DNA of 64,000 bases, from positions 2,307,001-2,371,000 of the forward strand of contig NZ_CP085167.1 in assembly GCF_022788715.1 (NCBI RefSeq). Reading direction: 5' to 3'. This stretch comes from Sulfitobacter sp. DSM 110093. GTDB taxonomy: Bacteria > Pseudomonadota > Alphaproteobacteria > Rhodobacterales > Rhodobacteraceae. Position numbers and translations under genes: made by a program. Positions 46,196 through 55,446 of the stretch are shown here, piece by piece. The stretch's first letter is position 1. Every line of letters begins with the position of its first letter. The notes under the pieces are model-generated. The model was not told the DNA's origin. It was given only the letters and a program-made list of their open reading frames with translations, and made no database searches.

Positions 46196-47257
46196 TCAGT
46201 TGGCAGCTTGGACGCGGTCCAGCACTTCGCCTTCGATTGTTTCCAGACCGGCAGGCACTGGCGGATACCATTTGATGTTGTCGATCGCCTCTTGCGGGAA
46301 GCTGGCCTGATACTTGGCTTTCAGGCTGTCTTCGGCGAACTCATCTGCGCCTGCGGAGGCGGTGAAGTTGCCCGCCGCTGCGGTGATCATCGCCGCGACT
46401 TCGGGCTGCATGACAAAGTTGATCCACTCATAGGCCACATCGTCGGCCTGCCCTTTGGCGGGCAGAACGAAGGTGTCGATCCAGCCCAAAGCGCCCGAGG
46501 TCGGGGCCACGAAGGTCAGGTCAGCGTTGTCGTCGTTCAGCTTCCAGCCGCCGGTGTCCCATGCCATCGACGCGGTCACCTCGCCCGAGCGCAGCAGGTT
46601 CATCAGCTCATCACCGCCACCCCAATAGGTTTTGACGTTCTCTTTGCACTCGATCAGCTTGGCTTCGACCTTGCCCATGATCTCGGCATATTTGGCTTCG
46701 TCGCCATAGGCGGCAAAGGGGTCTTCGCCCATGGCGAAGGCGAAACCGATCAGGGTGGGACGCTTGAGGCGGTAAGAAACCTTACCCGCCACTTCCGGCG
46801 CGCAGAGGTCGGTGTAATCCTTGACCGTGTCACCCGCTTCGGCGGTGTTCATCACCAGACCGGAGGTGCCCCAGACATGCGGCACGCCATAGACGTCGCC
46901 GTTCACGGTGGTGTTGCCCATCGTCGCATCAAGCATGGAGGGGATGAAAAGCTCTTTGTTCAGCTTGGAGACGTCAATCGGCTTGTAGATGCCAAATTCC
47001 ATCTGCGGGCCCATGATGCGGTCTTGCGAAGGCTGAGCGAGGTCAAAACCACCGCCGCCCGTGGCGCGCAGCTTGGCGATCATCTCTTCATTGTTGGATT
47101 TCGTGACTTCGACGGTATGGCCGGTCTCTTCTTCAAATTTCGCGACCACGTCCTCAGGTGCGTAGCCGCCCCATGTCAAAAGACGCAGCGTGTCGGCTTG
47201 GGCCACGGAGGCAAGCCCCGCCAGCATGGTGCCGGCCAGCAGAATGGTTCGTGTCAT
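46196..47257 (-). CDS. Polyamine-type periplasmic binding protein (PotD/PotF-like)
   Basis: 353-residue extracellular solute-binding protein. Signal peptide MTRTILLAGTMLAGLASVAQA, then LRLLTWGGYAPEDVVAKFEEETGH, the standard N-terminus of PotD/PotF proteins; WGTSGLVMNT and MAWDTGGWKL line the cleft. The start at 47257 follows AGAGGATTTCCC; in-frame codons run on to 47416 but would mask the signal peptide. Exact ligand (putrescine, spermidine or another) cannot be told from sequence. Confidence 0.88.
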   Translation of the reverse strand: MTRTILLAGTMLAGLASVAQADTLRLLTWGGYAPEDVVAKFEEETGHTVEVTKSNNEEMIAKLRATGGGGFDLAQPSQDRIMGPQMEFGIYKPIDVSKLNKELFIPSMLDATMGNTTVNGDVYGVPHVWGTSGLVMNTAEAGDTVKDYTDLCAPEVAGKVSYRLKRPTLIGFAFAMGEDPFAAYGDEAKYAEIMGKVEAKLIECKENVKTYWGGGDELMNLLRSGEVTASMAWDTGGWKLNDDNADLTFVAPTSGALGWIDTFVLPAKGQADDVAYEWINFVMQPEVAAMITAAAGNFTASAGADEFAEDSLKAKYQASFPQEAIDNIKWYPPVPAGLETIEGEVLDRVQAAN

Positions 47258-47668
47258 GGGAAATCCTCTTTCTAGTGTACTCATTGTCGGCAGAATGCGC
47301 GCGTTAGACCAGTTGGTCAATTTATACTTCGGCGCAGCATGCCTCCTTGTCGCCTGAGAATGCAAAACTTTTGTGACAATACTGGCAATTGCCTTTTGTT
47401 TTGGCAGGGTTGGCATCAGCGCGACTTAGAAATTGGCAGATCAATCGGCATGCGCAGCGCCGTGCGATAGGATCACGCTGGGCGGACTTGTCTTTGCAGT
47501 TTTAGCACGCCAAACCGCCAGTGCGGCAGGCTGACAATGCGTATTTGTCCTATGGCGCGTCGCATGGCGAAACTACTTGCCTTGCTATGTTTTTTCCTGT
47601 GAAGGTCGCCGCATCACGACTTAAGGCCCCGCCTTGGTTGGGCATGAAATAGAACGGAAGGAACCGGA
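47258..47668. other. Control region between the binding-protein gene and the amidase gene
   Basis: 411 bases of divergent upstream DNA. It holds the palindrome at 47303-47319 and otherwise no gene I can support. Confidence 0.5.
47303..47319. promoter_or_regulatory. GntR/FadR-like palindrome upstream of the polyamine operon
   Basis: TTAGACCAGTTGGTCAA, with GACCA/TGGTC arms around GT. It is 46 bases upstream of the binding-protein start. The GGTC/GACC logic is typical of FadR-subfamily GntR operators; no such regulator gene is adjacent. Confidence 0.45.
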
Positions 47669-49087
47669 ATGACCGACAGCAAACCGCTTTGGCAATGGAG
47701 CGCCAGCGAAATCTCAGCGGCCACCCGGGCAGGCACAATCTCGGCCAGTGACGCCACCGAGGCGGCGATCGCACGTATGAATGAGGTCAATCCAGACCTG
47801 AACGCGGTTGTCGAAGACCTTGCTGACGAAGCACGGGCAGCGGCCAGCGCTTTGGACGCCAGCAGCGCGCCCAAAGGAGCGCTCCACGGCGTTCCGGTCA
47901 CCATCAAAATTAACGTTGACCAAAAGGGCCATGCCACCAGCAACGGTGTTCCAGCGTTCAAAGACCTAATTGCGCCCGAGGATGCGCCGCTGGTTCGCAA
48001 CCTGAAAGACGCAGGCGCGATCATCATCGGGCGCACCAACACGCCTGAATTTTCCTTCCGTGCGGACACGGACAACCCACTTTATGGGCGCACCTACAAC
48101 CCATGGGGCCGGCATCTGTCGGCGGGCGGCTCTTCGGGCGGTGCCGGATCGGCCGTGATGGCCGGGATCGGCGCACTTGCCCATGGCAACGACATTGGCG
48201 GTTCGCTACGCTTTCCGGCTTCGGCAAATGGCGCGGTCACAGTGAAACCCGGATTGGGACGGGTGCCTGCGTGGAACCCCAGCCAAAAGGCAGAGCGGGG
48301 ATTTTTGGCACAATCCATGTCGGTTCAAGGGCTTATCGCAAGAACTGCATCTGACCTGCACCTCTCGATGCCCTCCCTGATCACGCCAGACGCGCGCGAC
48401 CCGTTCCATGTGCCGCTGCCTTGGCGTGGCGCACCGATAGACGGCCCGATCCGTGTCGCCGTCACCCGCGAAGATTTCGGGTTTGGCCTGCACGGTGATG
48501 TGGCCACGGCGCTTGATAATGCGGCATCCGCCCTGTCAAATGCAGGCTACGCCGTCGAAGAGGTCGACCCGCCCCTTGCGAGCGAGACCGGCGAAGTTGG
48601 ATACCGCGCGTTATTGGGCGAAGTTCAAGCCCTCATGGGCCCGGATATTCGCGCCCACGGATCTGACGAAGTGAATGCGATCTTCGATGCCTACTATGCG
48701 GAATTCCCGCCTTTCGAGGGGACACAGCAACTGGAAATGATTGCCAAACGCACGCATTATGCCCGCGAATGGTCGCTGTTTCTTGAGGATTACCCCTTGA
48801 TCCTGACCCCATTCCTGCTGGCGCCGTTCTTTACGGCTGGCCGCGATACGGAGGGTCCAGAAGGTGTGCGTGAGGTATTGGGCAAGGCGCATTGGTCGTT
48901 CATCATGAACTTTACTGGGCTGCCTGCTGGCAACATTCCAACGCATATCGCGCGGCTGGCCAGCGGCCCCCAGCCCATCGGGGTGCAAATCGCCGGCCGT
49001 CGCTGGCGCGAGGATCTGATCGTCGACGCGATGCAGGCGATCGAGAAGGAGATTCCGCCAGTTTGCGGGGCTTTGTGGGATAGGTAA
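47669..49087 (+). CDS. Amidase (amidase-signature family)
   Basis: 472-residue amide hydrolase with the Ser-Ser-Lys triad: Lys80 in VTIKINVDQKG, cis-Ser155 in AGGSSGG, nucleophile Ser179 in GNDIGGSLRFPA. Full length for the family. No amidotransferase partners (GatB/C) nearby, so it is catabolic rather than GatA. Divergent from the polyamine transporter, which might supply an amide substrate; that link is inference. GGAAGGAACCGGA precedes the ATG. Confidence 0.87.
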   Translation: MTDSKPLWQWSASEISAATRAGTISASDATEAAIARMNEVNPDLNAVVEDLADEARAAASALDASSAPKGALHGVPVTIKINVDQKGHATSNGVPAFKDLIAPEDAPLVRNLKDAGAIIIGRTNTPEFSFRADTDNPLYGRTYNPWGRHLSAGGSSGGAGSAVMAGIGALAHGNDIGGSLRFPASANGAVTVKPGLGRVPAWNPSQKAERGFLAQSMSVQGLIARTASDLHLSMPSLITPDARDPFHVPLPWRGAPIDGPIRVAVTREDFGFGLHGDVATALDNAASALSNAGYAVEEVDPPLASETGEVGYRALLGEVQALMGPDIRAHGSDEVNAIFDAYYAEFPPFEGTQQLEMIAKRTHYAREWSLFLEDYPLILTPFLLAPFFTAGRDTEGPEGVREVLGKAHWSFIMNFTGLPAGNIPTHIARLASGPQPIGVQIAGRRWREDLIVDAMQAIEKEIPPVCGALWDR

Positions 49088-49104
49088 GAGTTCTAAGATA
49101 AGAT

Positions 49105-49138
49105 AAGCGTGCGAGCGTGTAGCGGCGGTCGCACGCTT
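49105..49138 (+). terminator. Terminator hairpin after the amidase gene
   Basis: Perfect ten-base arms AAGCGTGCGA (49105-49114) and TCGCACGCTT (49129-49138) with a 14-base loop, ending in TTT. Starts 17 bases after the amidase stop. Confidence 0.7.
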
Positions 49139-49368
49139 TGAATCGACCATGCACAGACCAGAGACATGCTCCTGCCGAAGGCCGAAGCCGCCGTTCGCGG
49201 GCTCGGCGGCCAATTGGCATGAACGGCCCTTACCGGACGTTGTATTTGCCTGTCGACGCAGCATCGCAGCCTATTACAAACCAGCTATTTGTTGGTTTTT
49301 CCATAGGGTTTATGGAGCAATAGGGGCTCGAAACTGTGGCTTGCAAATCTACTCGCGAAGGGAATGTG

Positions 49369-50781
49369 CTATCGCAGCGTGGCGATGCGTATATTGTTTG
49401 TGCTACCGATCTGGCCGAAAGGGACACCGGACAAGACCACCATTTTCTCGTTTGCCGACGGAGACAACAGGCGGCGACATTCCGACTTGGCGGTTTCTAC
49501 CATGCTGTCATAATCGATTGCCGAGGTTTCCAACACAGATCGCGCCCCCCAGACCAAGGCCATACGGCGTGCCACGCTAAGATCACGGGTCATCACAACG
49601 AGGGGGAGCTTTGGGCGGCGGGCCGATACGCGCAGACCCGTCAGTCCAGACATAGAGTAGGCCGTGATACAGGCGGCGTTCAAAGCACAGGCCAGCGTTG
49701 CACCTGTGTCGGCAATCGCGTCGGCGTCGCTCAGACACGCTTCGCGAGAGGCCGCCATCGCCGCTTCGTAGAACGTGTGCCCCTCGGTCGAGCGAATGAT
49801 GCGGGCCATCACCTCAACAGCTTCCTTGGGGAAATCACCTGTCGCACTTTCCGCAGATAACATGACCGCATCAGCGCCGTCGTAGATCGCGGTCGCGACG
49901 TCGGATGCCTCTGCGCGGGTCGGAGTTGGCGATGTGACCATAGATTCCAACATCTGCGTCGCGACAATCACCGGACGGCAGGTGCGCCGGCATAAAGCGA
50001 TAATTTCTTTTTGGCGGGCGGGCACGTCCTCTGGCGGGATTTCGACACCGAGATCACCCCGTGCAATCATGATCGCGTCGGATTTATCAACGATCCCTTC
50101 GATATCCTCAAGCGCGGAGGGTTTCTCGATTTTCGAGATCAAGCCAGCACGGCCGTCGATGATCGCCGTGATTTCATCGAGGTCTGTGGCTTTCTGCACA
50201 AACGACAGCGCGACCCAATCGACCCCATGTGCCAACCCAAACTCAAGATCTGTTCGGTCCTTTTCGGTTAGAACCGGCAAATCAAGTACGCAATCCGGTA
50301 GGTTAACACCCTTGCGATCACTAACCTTACCGCCTTCAAGAACTTCGGCCTCGATCTGACCGGCTTTCTTGCCCGTCACTTTCAGGCGGACCCTACCATC
50401 ATCGATGAACAGTCGATGGCCCGGCTCAATGGCGTCGAAGATTTCAGGATGCGGCAGCGGCAGGCATGTTTCGTCCTCGACCGTTTCTGAGGGTAGGAAG
50501 CAAACTTTCTCATGACGATCCAGATTGCGCGAACCGCCTTTTATACGCCCGAGCCTGATCTTCGGACCCTGTAAGTCTTGCAAAATCCCAATCGGCGCAC
50601 CGACGTCTTGCTCAAGTTTGCGGATGGCCGAAATTGTCATTGCATGAATGTCATGTTCGCCGTGGCTGAAGTTCAAGCGGAACGTATCGACACCTGCGTT
50701 AAACAGGTTTCGCAACATAAATGGTGAGGCACTTGCAGGGCCGACTGTGGCAACAATCTTGGCGCGTCTATTTCGGATCAT
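49369..50781 (-). CDS. ttuE: Pyruvate kinase (tartrate-locus TtuE type)
   Basis: 470-residue pyruvate kinase making pyruvate and ATP from phosphoenolpyruvate. Substrate and metal motifs: TFRLNFSHGEH, the catalytic Lys region SKIEKPSALEDIEG, and MIARGDLGVEIPPEDVPARQK. The C-terminal regulatory domain is present. It is third behind ttuC and ttuD, the arrangement known from Agrobacterium vitis tartrate genes, which supports the ttuE name over a housekeeping pyk. Confidence 0.87.
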   Translation of the reverse strand: MIRNRRAKIVATVGPASASPFMLRNLFNAGVDTFRLNFSHGEHDIHAMTISAIRKLEQDVGAPIGILQDLQGPKIRLGRIKGGSRNLDRHEKVCFLPSETVEDETCLPLPHPEIFDAIEPGHRLFIDDGRVRLKVTGKKAGQIEAEVLEGGKVSDRKGVNLPDCVLDLPVLTEKDRTDLEFGLAHGVDWVALSFVQKATDLDEITAIIDGRAGLISKIEKPSALEDIEGIVDKSDAIMIARGDLGVEIPPEDVPARQKEIIALCRRTCRPVIVATQMLESMVTSPTPTRAEASDVATAIYDGADAVMLSAESATGDFPKEAVEVMARIIRSTEGHTFYEAAMAASREACLSDADAIADTGATLACALNAACITAYSMSGLTGLRVSARRPKLPLVVMTRDLSVARRMALVWGARSVLETSAIDYDSMVETAKSECRRLLSPSANEKMVVLSGVPFGQIGSTNNIRIATLR

Positions 50782-50814
50782 CTGATATCCTTTGGATTGG
50801 CTCGCGCGGGAGCG

Positions 50815-52071
50815 TTAGTAAATAAGCACAGCGCGAAAATCATTTACATTTGTCAGCGTCGGTCCCGTTCGGATCAGGTCGCCCGTAGCATCGAACAGGG
50901 TGTAGCTGTCGTGGTTGGCAAGATGCGCCTTGGGGTTTGCGCCAGCGCTCTCGGCGCGCGCCAGAATATCCGGCCCGATTAAGGCGCCAGCCGCGTCTTC
51001 TGTGCCGTCAATTCCGTCAGTGTCTGCGGCGATGGCATGAATATTGGGGTGCCCGTTCAGTGCGACCGCAAGGCTAAGCAAAAACTCGGTATTACGTCCT
51101 CCGCGCCCGGGCTTTGTGTTCCCGATCGAAACCGTTGTTTCGCCGCCCGAAAGTAAAACCGTTGGGGTCGATGACGAGGTCAGATGACGCGCGGCCCACT
51201 TGGAAATACCAGACATCACAATCCCCAGTTCGCGCGCTTCGCCCTCAAGGGCGTCACCGAGTATCGTCGGAGTGACACCTGCATCACGTGCAACCGTTGC
51301 CGCCGCTTCAAGTGATAACTCGGGCGTGGCGATAAGGCGGTAATCGACGTCAAATTCAGTCTGTTCAAGGCAAGGGGCCATTAGAATATCACGCGCCGCA
51401 GTGGGCAGATCAGGGCCAAGGCGATCTACGAGATGGCTAAGGTTTTCGCCAGCCGTTGGATCTGGAACGGTCGGGCCCGATGCGATTGCGGCCGGATCGT
51501 CGCCCGGTACATCAGAGATGGCCAAAGTCACCAATTTGGCCGGATGGACTGCGCGGGCAAGCCCGCCGCCCTTTATTACAGACAATCTGCGTCTGACTTT
51601 ATTCATGTCCTCAATCGTCAGGCCGGACGACAGCAGGAGTTTGTTGACGATTATCTTTTCATCCAACGTCAGCGGTTCAACCGGCAAAGGCAGCAGCGAT
51701 GATCCCCCACCCGATATCAGTGCGAGCACAAGATCATCTTCGCCCGCTAAGGCCGCCGTTTCCATGATCTCACGAGCGGCGGCAAGCCCTGCCGCGTCGG
51801 GCACCGGATGGGAAGCCTCCCGAACTTGTATCCGCGAGGTCGGAACCGCATGGCCATAGCGCGTGACGACAACGCCAGACAGTTCCACATCAGGCCATGC
51901 TGTTTCCAGCGCCACGGCCATCGCAGCCGCAGACTTTCCGGCCCCGACGACAATGCAGCGGCCCGCTGGCTTCTTAGGGAGGTGAGAAGCCAGAACAGTC
52001 GCCGGATCAGCTGCCTCGATGGCAGCCGTCATCATTCGGCGCAAAAGCGCCGCTGCATCGTCGTCGGTCAT
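50815..52071 (-). CDS. ttuD: Glycerate 2-kinase / hydroxypyruvate reductase TtuD
   Basis: 418-residue MOFRL-family glycerate kinase, historically annotated hydroxypyruvate reductase. Motifs: CIVVGAGKSAAAMA, ALISGGGSSLLP, VLLSGGETTVS and the C-terminal AADTDGIDGTEDAAGAL. A second copy lies at 14687-15964. The start at 52071 follows AAAGGTAGACAC; the frame is open further but overlaps ttuC. In this cluster it would phosphorylate the D-glycerate made by TtuC, giving 2-phosphoglycerate. Confidence 0.88.
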   Translation of the reverse strand: MTDDDAAALLRRMMTAAIEAADPATVLASHLPKKPAGRCIVVGAGKSAAAMAVALETAWPDVELSGVVVTRYGHAVPTSRIQVREASHPVPDAAGLAAAREIMETAALAGEDDLVLALISGGGSSLLPLPVEPLTLDEKIIVNKLLLSSGLTIEDMNKVRRRLSVIKGGGLARAVHPAKLVTLAISDVPGDDPAAIASGPTVPDPTAGENLSHLVDRLGPDLPTAARDILMAPCLEQTEFDVDYRLIATPELSLEAAATVARDAGVTPTILGDALEGEARELGIVMSGISKWAARHLTSSSTPTVLLSGGETTVSIGNTKPGRGGRNTEFLLSLAVALNGHPNIHAIAADTDGIDGTEDAAGALIGPDILARAESAGANPKAHLANHDSYTLFDATGDLIRTGPTLTNVNDFRAVLIY

Positions 52072-52081
52072 GTGTCTACCT

Positions 52082-53155
52082 TTAGATGTTTTCGCCGCGG
52101 ATCGCTTCGCAGACCGCATCGGTGACGTCTTGCGTTGTTGCGGTGCCACCGACATCGGGGGTCATGATGCCATCGGCGCAAACCTTTTCCACCGCGCGCA
52201 TCATACGCTCTGCAGCAGCGCTTTCGCCTAGGTGTTCCAACATCTGGCTAGCGGTCCAAAAGGTTGCGACCGGATTTGCGATGCCTTTGCCGGTGATATC
52301 AAACGCAGACCCGTGAATCGGTTCAAACATCGACGGGAAGCGGCGCTCGGGGTCGATGTTGGCCGTTGGTGCAACGCCAAGCGAACCGGCCAGCGCCCCT
52401 GCAAGGTCCGACAGAATGTCAGCGTGCAAGTTGGTGGCAACAATCGTATCCAGCGATTTCGGGTCTTTAACCATGCGCATGGTCATCGCGTCGACCAGCA
52501 TCTTGTCCCATTCTACATCTGGGAAATCCTTGGACACTTCCAGCGCAATTTCGTCCCACATGACCATACCGTGGCGCTGCGCGTTAGACTTGGTCACAAC
52601 AGTCAGGAACTTGCGGGGACGGGACTGCGCAAGCTTGAAGGCATACCGCATGATCCGCTCCACCCCGACACGGGTGAAGATCGAAACCTCTGTGGCGACT
52701 TCTTCGGGCATGCCTTTATGTGCGCGCCCACCGATACCCGAATATTCACCCTCGGAATTTTCACGAACAATCACCCAGTCTAGATCACCGGGGCCCACAT
52801 CTTTTAGAGGCGCTGAAATGCCGGGAAGAATTCGGGTGGGGCGAACGTTCGCATATTGGTCAAAACCTTGGCAGATTGGCAATCTCAGCCCCCAAAGTGT
52901 CAGGTGATCCGGCACATCCGGGGCGCCAACAGCACCGAAAAAGATTGCATCAAAGTTCTTAAGCTGCTCGGTTCCGTCCTCGGGCATCAACGAGCCTGTG
53001 CGTTTATAACGCTCTGAACTCCAATCAAATTCAGTGACATCAAATTCAAAACCACCGTCCCGGCGCGCCAAGGCTTCAAGCGCCTGATGGCCCGCTGCGA
53101 TAACTTCCGGTCCAATACCATCAGCAGGAATGGAGGCGATTTTGTAGGTTTTCAT
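52082..53155 (-). CDS. ttuC: Tartrate dehydrogenase / D-malate dehydrogenase TtuC
   Basis: 357-residue beta-decarboxylating dehydrogenase of the isocitrate/isopropylmalate family. IPADGIGPEV starts the nucleotide-binding half. WGLRLPICQGFDQYANVRPTR is the tartrate/D-malate substrate loop, and DAMTMRMVKDPKSLD and NLHADILSDLAGALAGSLG bind metal and cofactor. The start at 53155 is preceded by GGAAAGACACT. It heads ttuC-ttuD-ttuE and is divergent from a LysR regulator. TtuC enzymes oxidise tartrate and decarboxylate meso-tartrate or D-malate, so D-malate is an alternative substrate. Confidence 0.9.
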   Translation of the reverse strand: MKTYKIASIPADGIGPEVIAAGHQALEALARRDGGFEFDVTEFDWSSERYKRTGSLMPEDGTEQLKNFDAIFFGAVGAPDVPDHLTLWGLRLPICQGFDQYANVRPTRILPGISAPLKDVGPGDLDWVIVRENSEGEYSGIGGRAHKGMPEEVATEVSIFTRVGVERIMRYAFKLAQSRPRKFLTVVTKSNAQRHGMVMWDEIALEVSKDFPDVEWDKMLVDAMTMRMVKDPKSLDTIVATNLHADILSDLAGALAGSLGVAPTANIDPERRFPSMFEPIHGSAFDITGKGIANPVATFWTASQMLEHLGESAAAERMMRAVEKVCADGIMTPDVGGTATTQDVTDAVCEAIRGENI

Positions 53156-53314
53156 AGTGTCTTTCCGATCTACTAAATTCTGCGCGACATTAGATTGACG
53201 ATGAGAAAAGAAGGACACACGATGTGCGTTGCCTTCGTCCTCTGTATGTCCATCCGGCACCTGTCGTGAAGCTACCTCTGATAAATCGTTGCGCTCAATC
53301 GGTAGAAGATTATA

Positions 53315-53332
53315 TACTAAATTGAAATAGTC
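53315..53332 (+). promoter_or_regulatory. LysR-box candidate upstream of the LysR gene
   Basis: TACTAAATTGAAATAGTC in the 178-base gap between ttuC and the LysR gene. It matches at 14 of 18 positions a site (opposite strand) at 54262-54279 in front of the TRAP genes, and has the dyad CTA-N8-TAG within an AT-rich setting usual for LysR targets. Confidence 0.5.
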
Positions 53333-53333
53333 T

Positions 53334-54263
53334 ATGGGGAGGGTGACCTTGGACATCACGCAGATCAAAAGCTTCCTTGCCGTGGCTGAAACCCTTCATT
53401 TCGGCAGAGCGGCTCAGTCACTGGATATGCTTCCTGCGTCTTTGGGGCGTCAAATTCGCCTGCTTGAGGATAAGCTTGAGACCCGGCTTTTTGTGCGTAC
53501 GACCCGTTCGGTTTCCCTGACAGAAGCCGGAAACAGCATTTTAGAGGACGCCAAAGCTTTGGTCGCGCAAGCCAATCGCCTTCAGACCAAAATCCGAGAT
53601 GTCAGAAAATCCGAAACGCCAGTTCTACGGGTCGGCGCAATCGACAGTGCCGCAGCGGGGCTGATGCCGCAATTGCTTATGATGATACGCAAGGACCTAC
53701 CCGATCTTGAGGTCCAGTTGTTCGAGCAGAAGACAATCCACCTTCTGCCCAAGCTTCTGAGTGGTTCTATTGATATCGCATTCTGTCGCCCCCCTGACGT
53801 GCGCGATCAGCGGCTCAACTTTCGTACGCTGTTTTTTGAGACGGCCGTCGTTGCACTGCCCAAAGCGCATCCTTTGGCAGGCAAAAGCTCTATCGCGATT
53901 TCAGATTTAGCAGATGAGCCGCTCATCGTACCGGACCGCCGCTCACGACCGCATTCCCATGACCTTACGATCAAGCTGTTCGTTGATGTCGGACTAACCG
54001 CAAGGGTCGCACAGGTCGCCGAAGAAAAGCAGACCATCGTAAATCTTGTCGCCGCAGGCACAGGCCTTGCAATCGTCCCACGGTGGACATCGCGGTTTCA
54101 GGTGCCCGGTGTGGCCTTTGTTCCGTTATCAATCCCGCAAGGCACAACGCGTTCGAAACTGATCCTGGCGGCAGCATGGACTCGGGGAACCCGCGACGTA
54201 AGACGGGATGCGTTCTTATCGGTTCTTGAGCGAAACCTACCGGATTTGGAGCGCACAGCTTGA
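53334..54263 (+). CDS. LysR-family regulator of the tartrate-type locus
   Basis: 309-residue LysR transcription factor (about 304 if the TTG at 53349 is used, which GGGGAGGG precedes at better spacing). Winged helix at residues about 6-65 (FGRAAQSLDMLPASLGRQIRLLEDKLETRLF). The C-terminal periplasmic-binding-like domain senses a ligand. It stands between divergent ttuCDE and the downstream TAXI-TRAP genes, and a shared motif lies in both control regions, so it is the likely activator. Confidence 0.85.
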   Translation: MGRVTLDITQIKSFLAVAETLHFGRAAQSLDMLPASLGRQIRLLEDKLETRLFVRTTRSVSLTEAGNSILEDAKALVAQANRLQTKIRDVRKSETPVLRVGAIDSAAAGLMPQLLMMIRKDLPDLEVQLFEQKTIHLLPKLLSGSIDIAFCRPPDVRDQRLNFRTLFFETAVVALPKAHPLAGKSSIAISDLADEPLIVPDRRSRPHSHDLTIKLFVDVGLTARVAQVAEEKQTIVNLVAAGTGLAIVPRWTSRFQVPGVAFVPLSIPQGTTRSKLILAAAWTRGTRDVRRDAFLSVLERNLPDLERTA

Positions 54264-54279
54264 TTATATCAGTTTAGAA
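54262..54279 (-). promoter_or_regulatory. Second LysR-box candidate, upstream of the TAXI-TRAP genes
   Basis: Read on the - strand as TTCTAAACTGATATAATC, the partner of the site at 53315-53332. It overlaps the stop codon of the LysR gene and lies 109 bases before the TAXI binding-protein start. Confidence 0.5.
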
Positions 54280-54387
54280 TATAAATTCTGGTGCGTAGCG
54301 ATATGACGTGGTTGTTCCCATCATGGTATTAGATGCCTTCCGTTTCCGGAGGCGCATTGGAGGACATACCTTGGAGGAGGAACACCC

Positions 54388-55362
54388 ATGAAATTCGCAA
54401 CGTTCACAGCAGCAGCCCTTTGCGCCGCTATCGCGCTGCCTGTAGCAGCACAAGACCGAGACGGCTGGCCTAACAGTATTACGATTGGCACGGGCAGTCA
54501 GGGCGGCACATATTTCACCTACGGCAGTGGCTTTGGCGCGATGATCAGCGAAGCGCTTGACCTGAACGCTGGCGTTGAAATCACCGGCGGTCCAGTTCAG
54601 AACGTTACGCTTGTCGAAACAGGTGAGCACCAGATGGGCTTTGTCACGCTTGGCCCAGCTGATGAAGCGCGGCGTGGTGAAAGCCCGCTGATGCCAGGTG
54701 TGCCACATGAAAATGTGCGTGCGCTGTTCCCAATGTATCAGACACCGCTTCAGGCGGCTGTTCTGGCCAGCTCTGACATCATGAGCTTTCAAGACATGGC
54801 AGGACAGCGCGTGGGCGTCGGCCCCGCAGGCGGCACATCTGCGACTTACTGGACGCGTTTCTTTGAGAATGCCGAGGGCTATGACGGCGTGAAAATCTCC
54901 AACGCTGGCGGGGCCGATACTGCCGGTCAGCTGAAAGACGGCTTGATTGATGCTTTCGTTTACGCTGCGGGCCTTCCAACGGGTGCCTATGCACAGCTGG
55001 CCGTTGAAAACGATGTTCGCTTCATCAACATGGATGAGGAAACACTTGGTCAGATGATGGAAATTGTACCAGCAATGGCACCTTTTACCATTCCAGCGGA
55101 CACCTATGAGGATCAGCCAGAAGATATCCAGACCGTGTCTTTGTGGAACTTTGCAATCGCGCATCAGGATATGTCCGAAAGCTTGGCGTATGAAATCACA
55201 GCGCTGGCAATGGGCAACCACGATCGCATGGTTCAGAACCACGCAGCCGCCCGTGAGACGTTGGCAGAGAACGTCGTGAAGAACGCCGTCATTCCATTCC
55301 ACCTGGGTGCTGTGCGCTGGTTCGAAGAGAACGGCTATGAGATTTCAGAAGATCTAAAATAA
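54388..55362 (+). CDS. TAXI-family TRAP transporter binding protein
   Basis: 324-residue periplasmic substrate-binding protein. Signal peptide ends around LPVAAQ; ITIGTGSQGGTYFTYGSGF is the TAXI-family hallmark, and VGVGPAGGTSATYW is the second conserved site. A GGAGGAG site precedes the ATG. Its permease gene follows. Adjacent to ttuC/D/E, so the ligand is probably tartrate or a related dicarboxylic hydroxyacid; ligands of most TAXI proteins are unknown. Confidence 0.88.
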   Translation: MKFATFTAAALCAAIALPVAAQDRDGWPNSITIGTGSQGGTYFTYGSGFGAMISEALDLNAGVEITGGPVQNVTLVETGEHQMGFVTLGPADEARRGESPLMPGVPHENVRALFPMYQTPLQAAVLASSDIMSFQDMAGQRVGVGPAGGTSATYWTRFFENAEGYDGVKISNAGGADTAGQLKDGLIDAFVYAAGLPTGAYAQLAVENDVRFINMDEETLGQMMEIVPAMAPFTIPADTYEDQPEDIQTVSLWNFAIAHQDMSESLAYEITALAMGNHDRMVQNHAAARETLAENVVKNAVIPFHLGAVRWFEENGYEISEDLK

Positions 55363-55446
55363 TCGGATCTTCATCTCTTTTGGCACGGGCGGTTGAAGTT
55401 TTTCCCGCCCGTGTTTTTCTTCCACCCCTTTCTCGGGCAGCCTACA

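Noticed and set aside
46208..47275. 355-codon open frame antisense to the PotD-like gene
   Set aside because: Covers exactly the binding-protein gene, with no start signals or domains.
49149..49580. 143-codon open frame between the amidase and pyruvate kinase genes
   Set aside because: Overlaps the pyruvate kinase coding region, and its product is Arg/Cys-rich without motifs.
54274..55302. 342-codon open frame antisense to the TAXI binding-protein gene
   Set aside because: It mirrors a clearly functional gene, has Cys/His/Trp-rich composition without any domain, and lacks a ribosome site.
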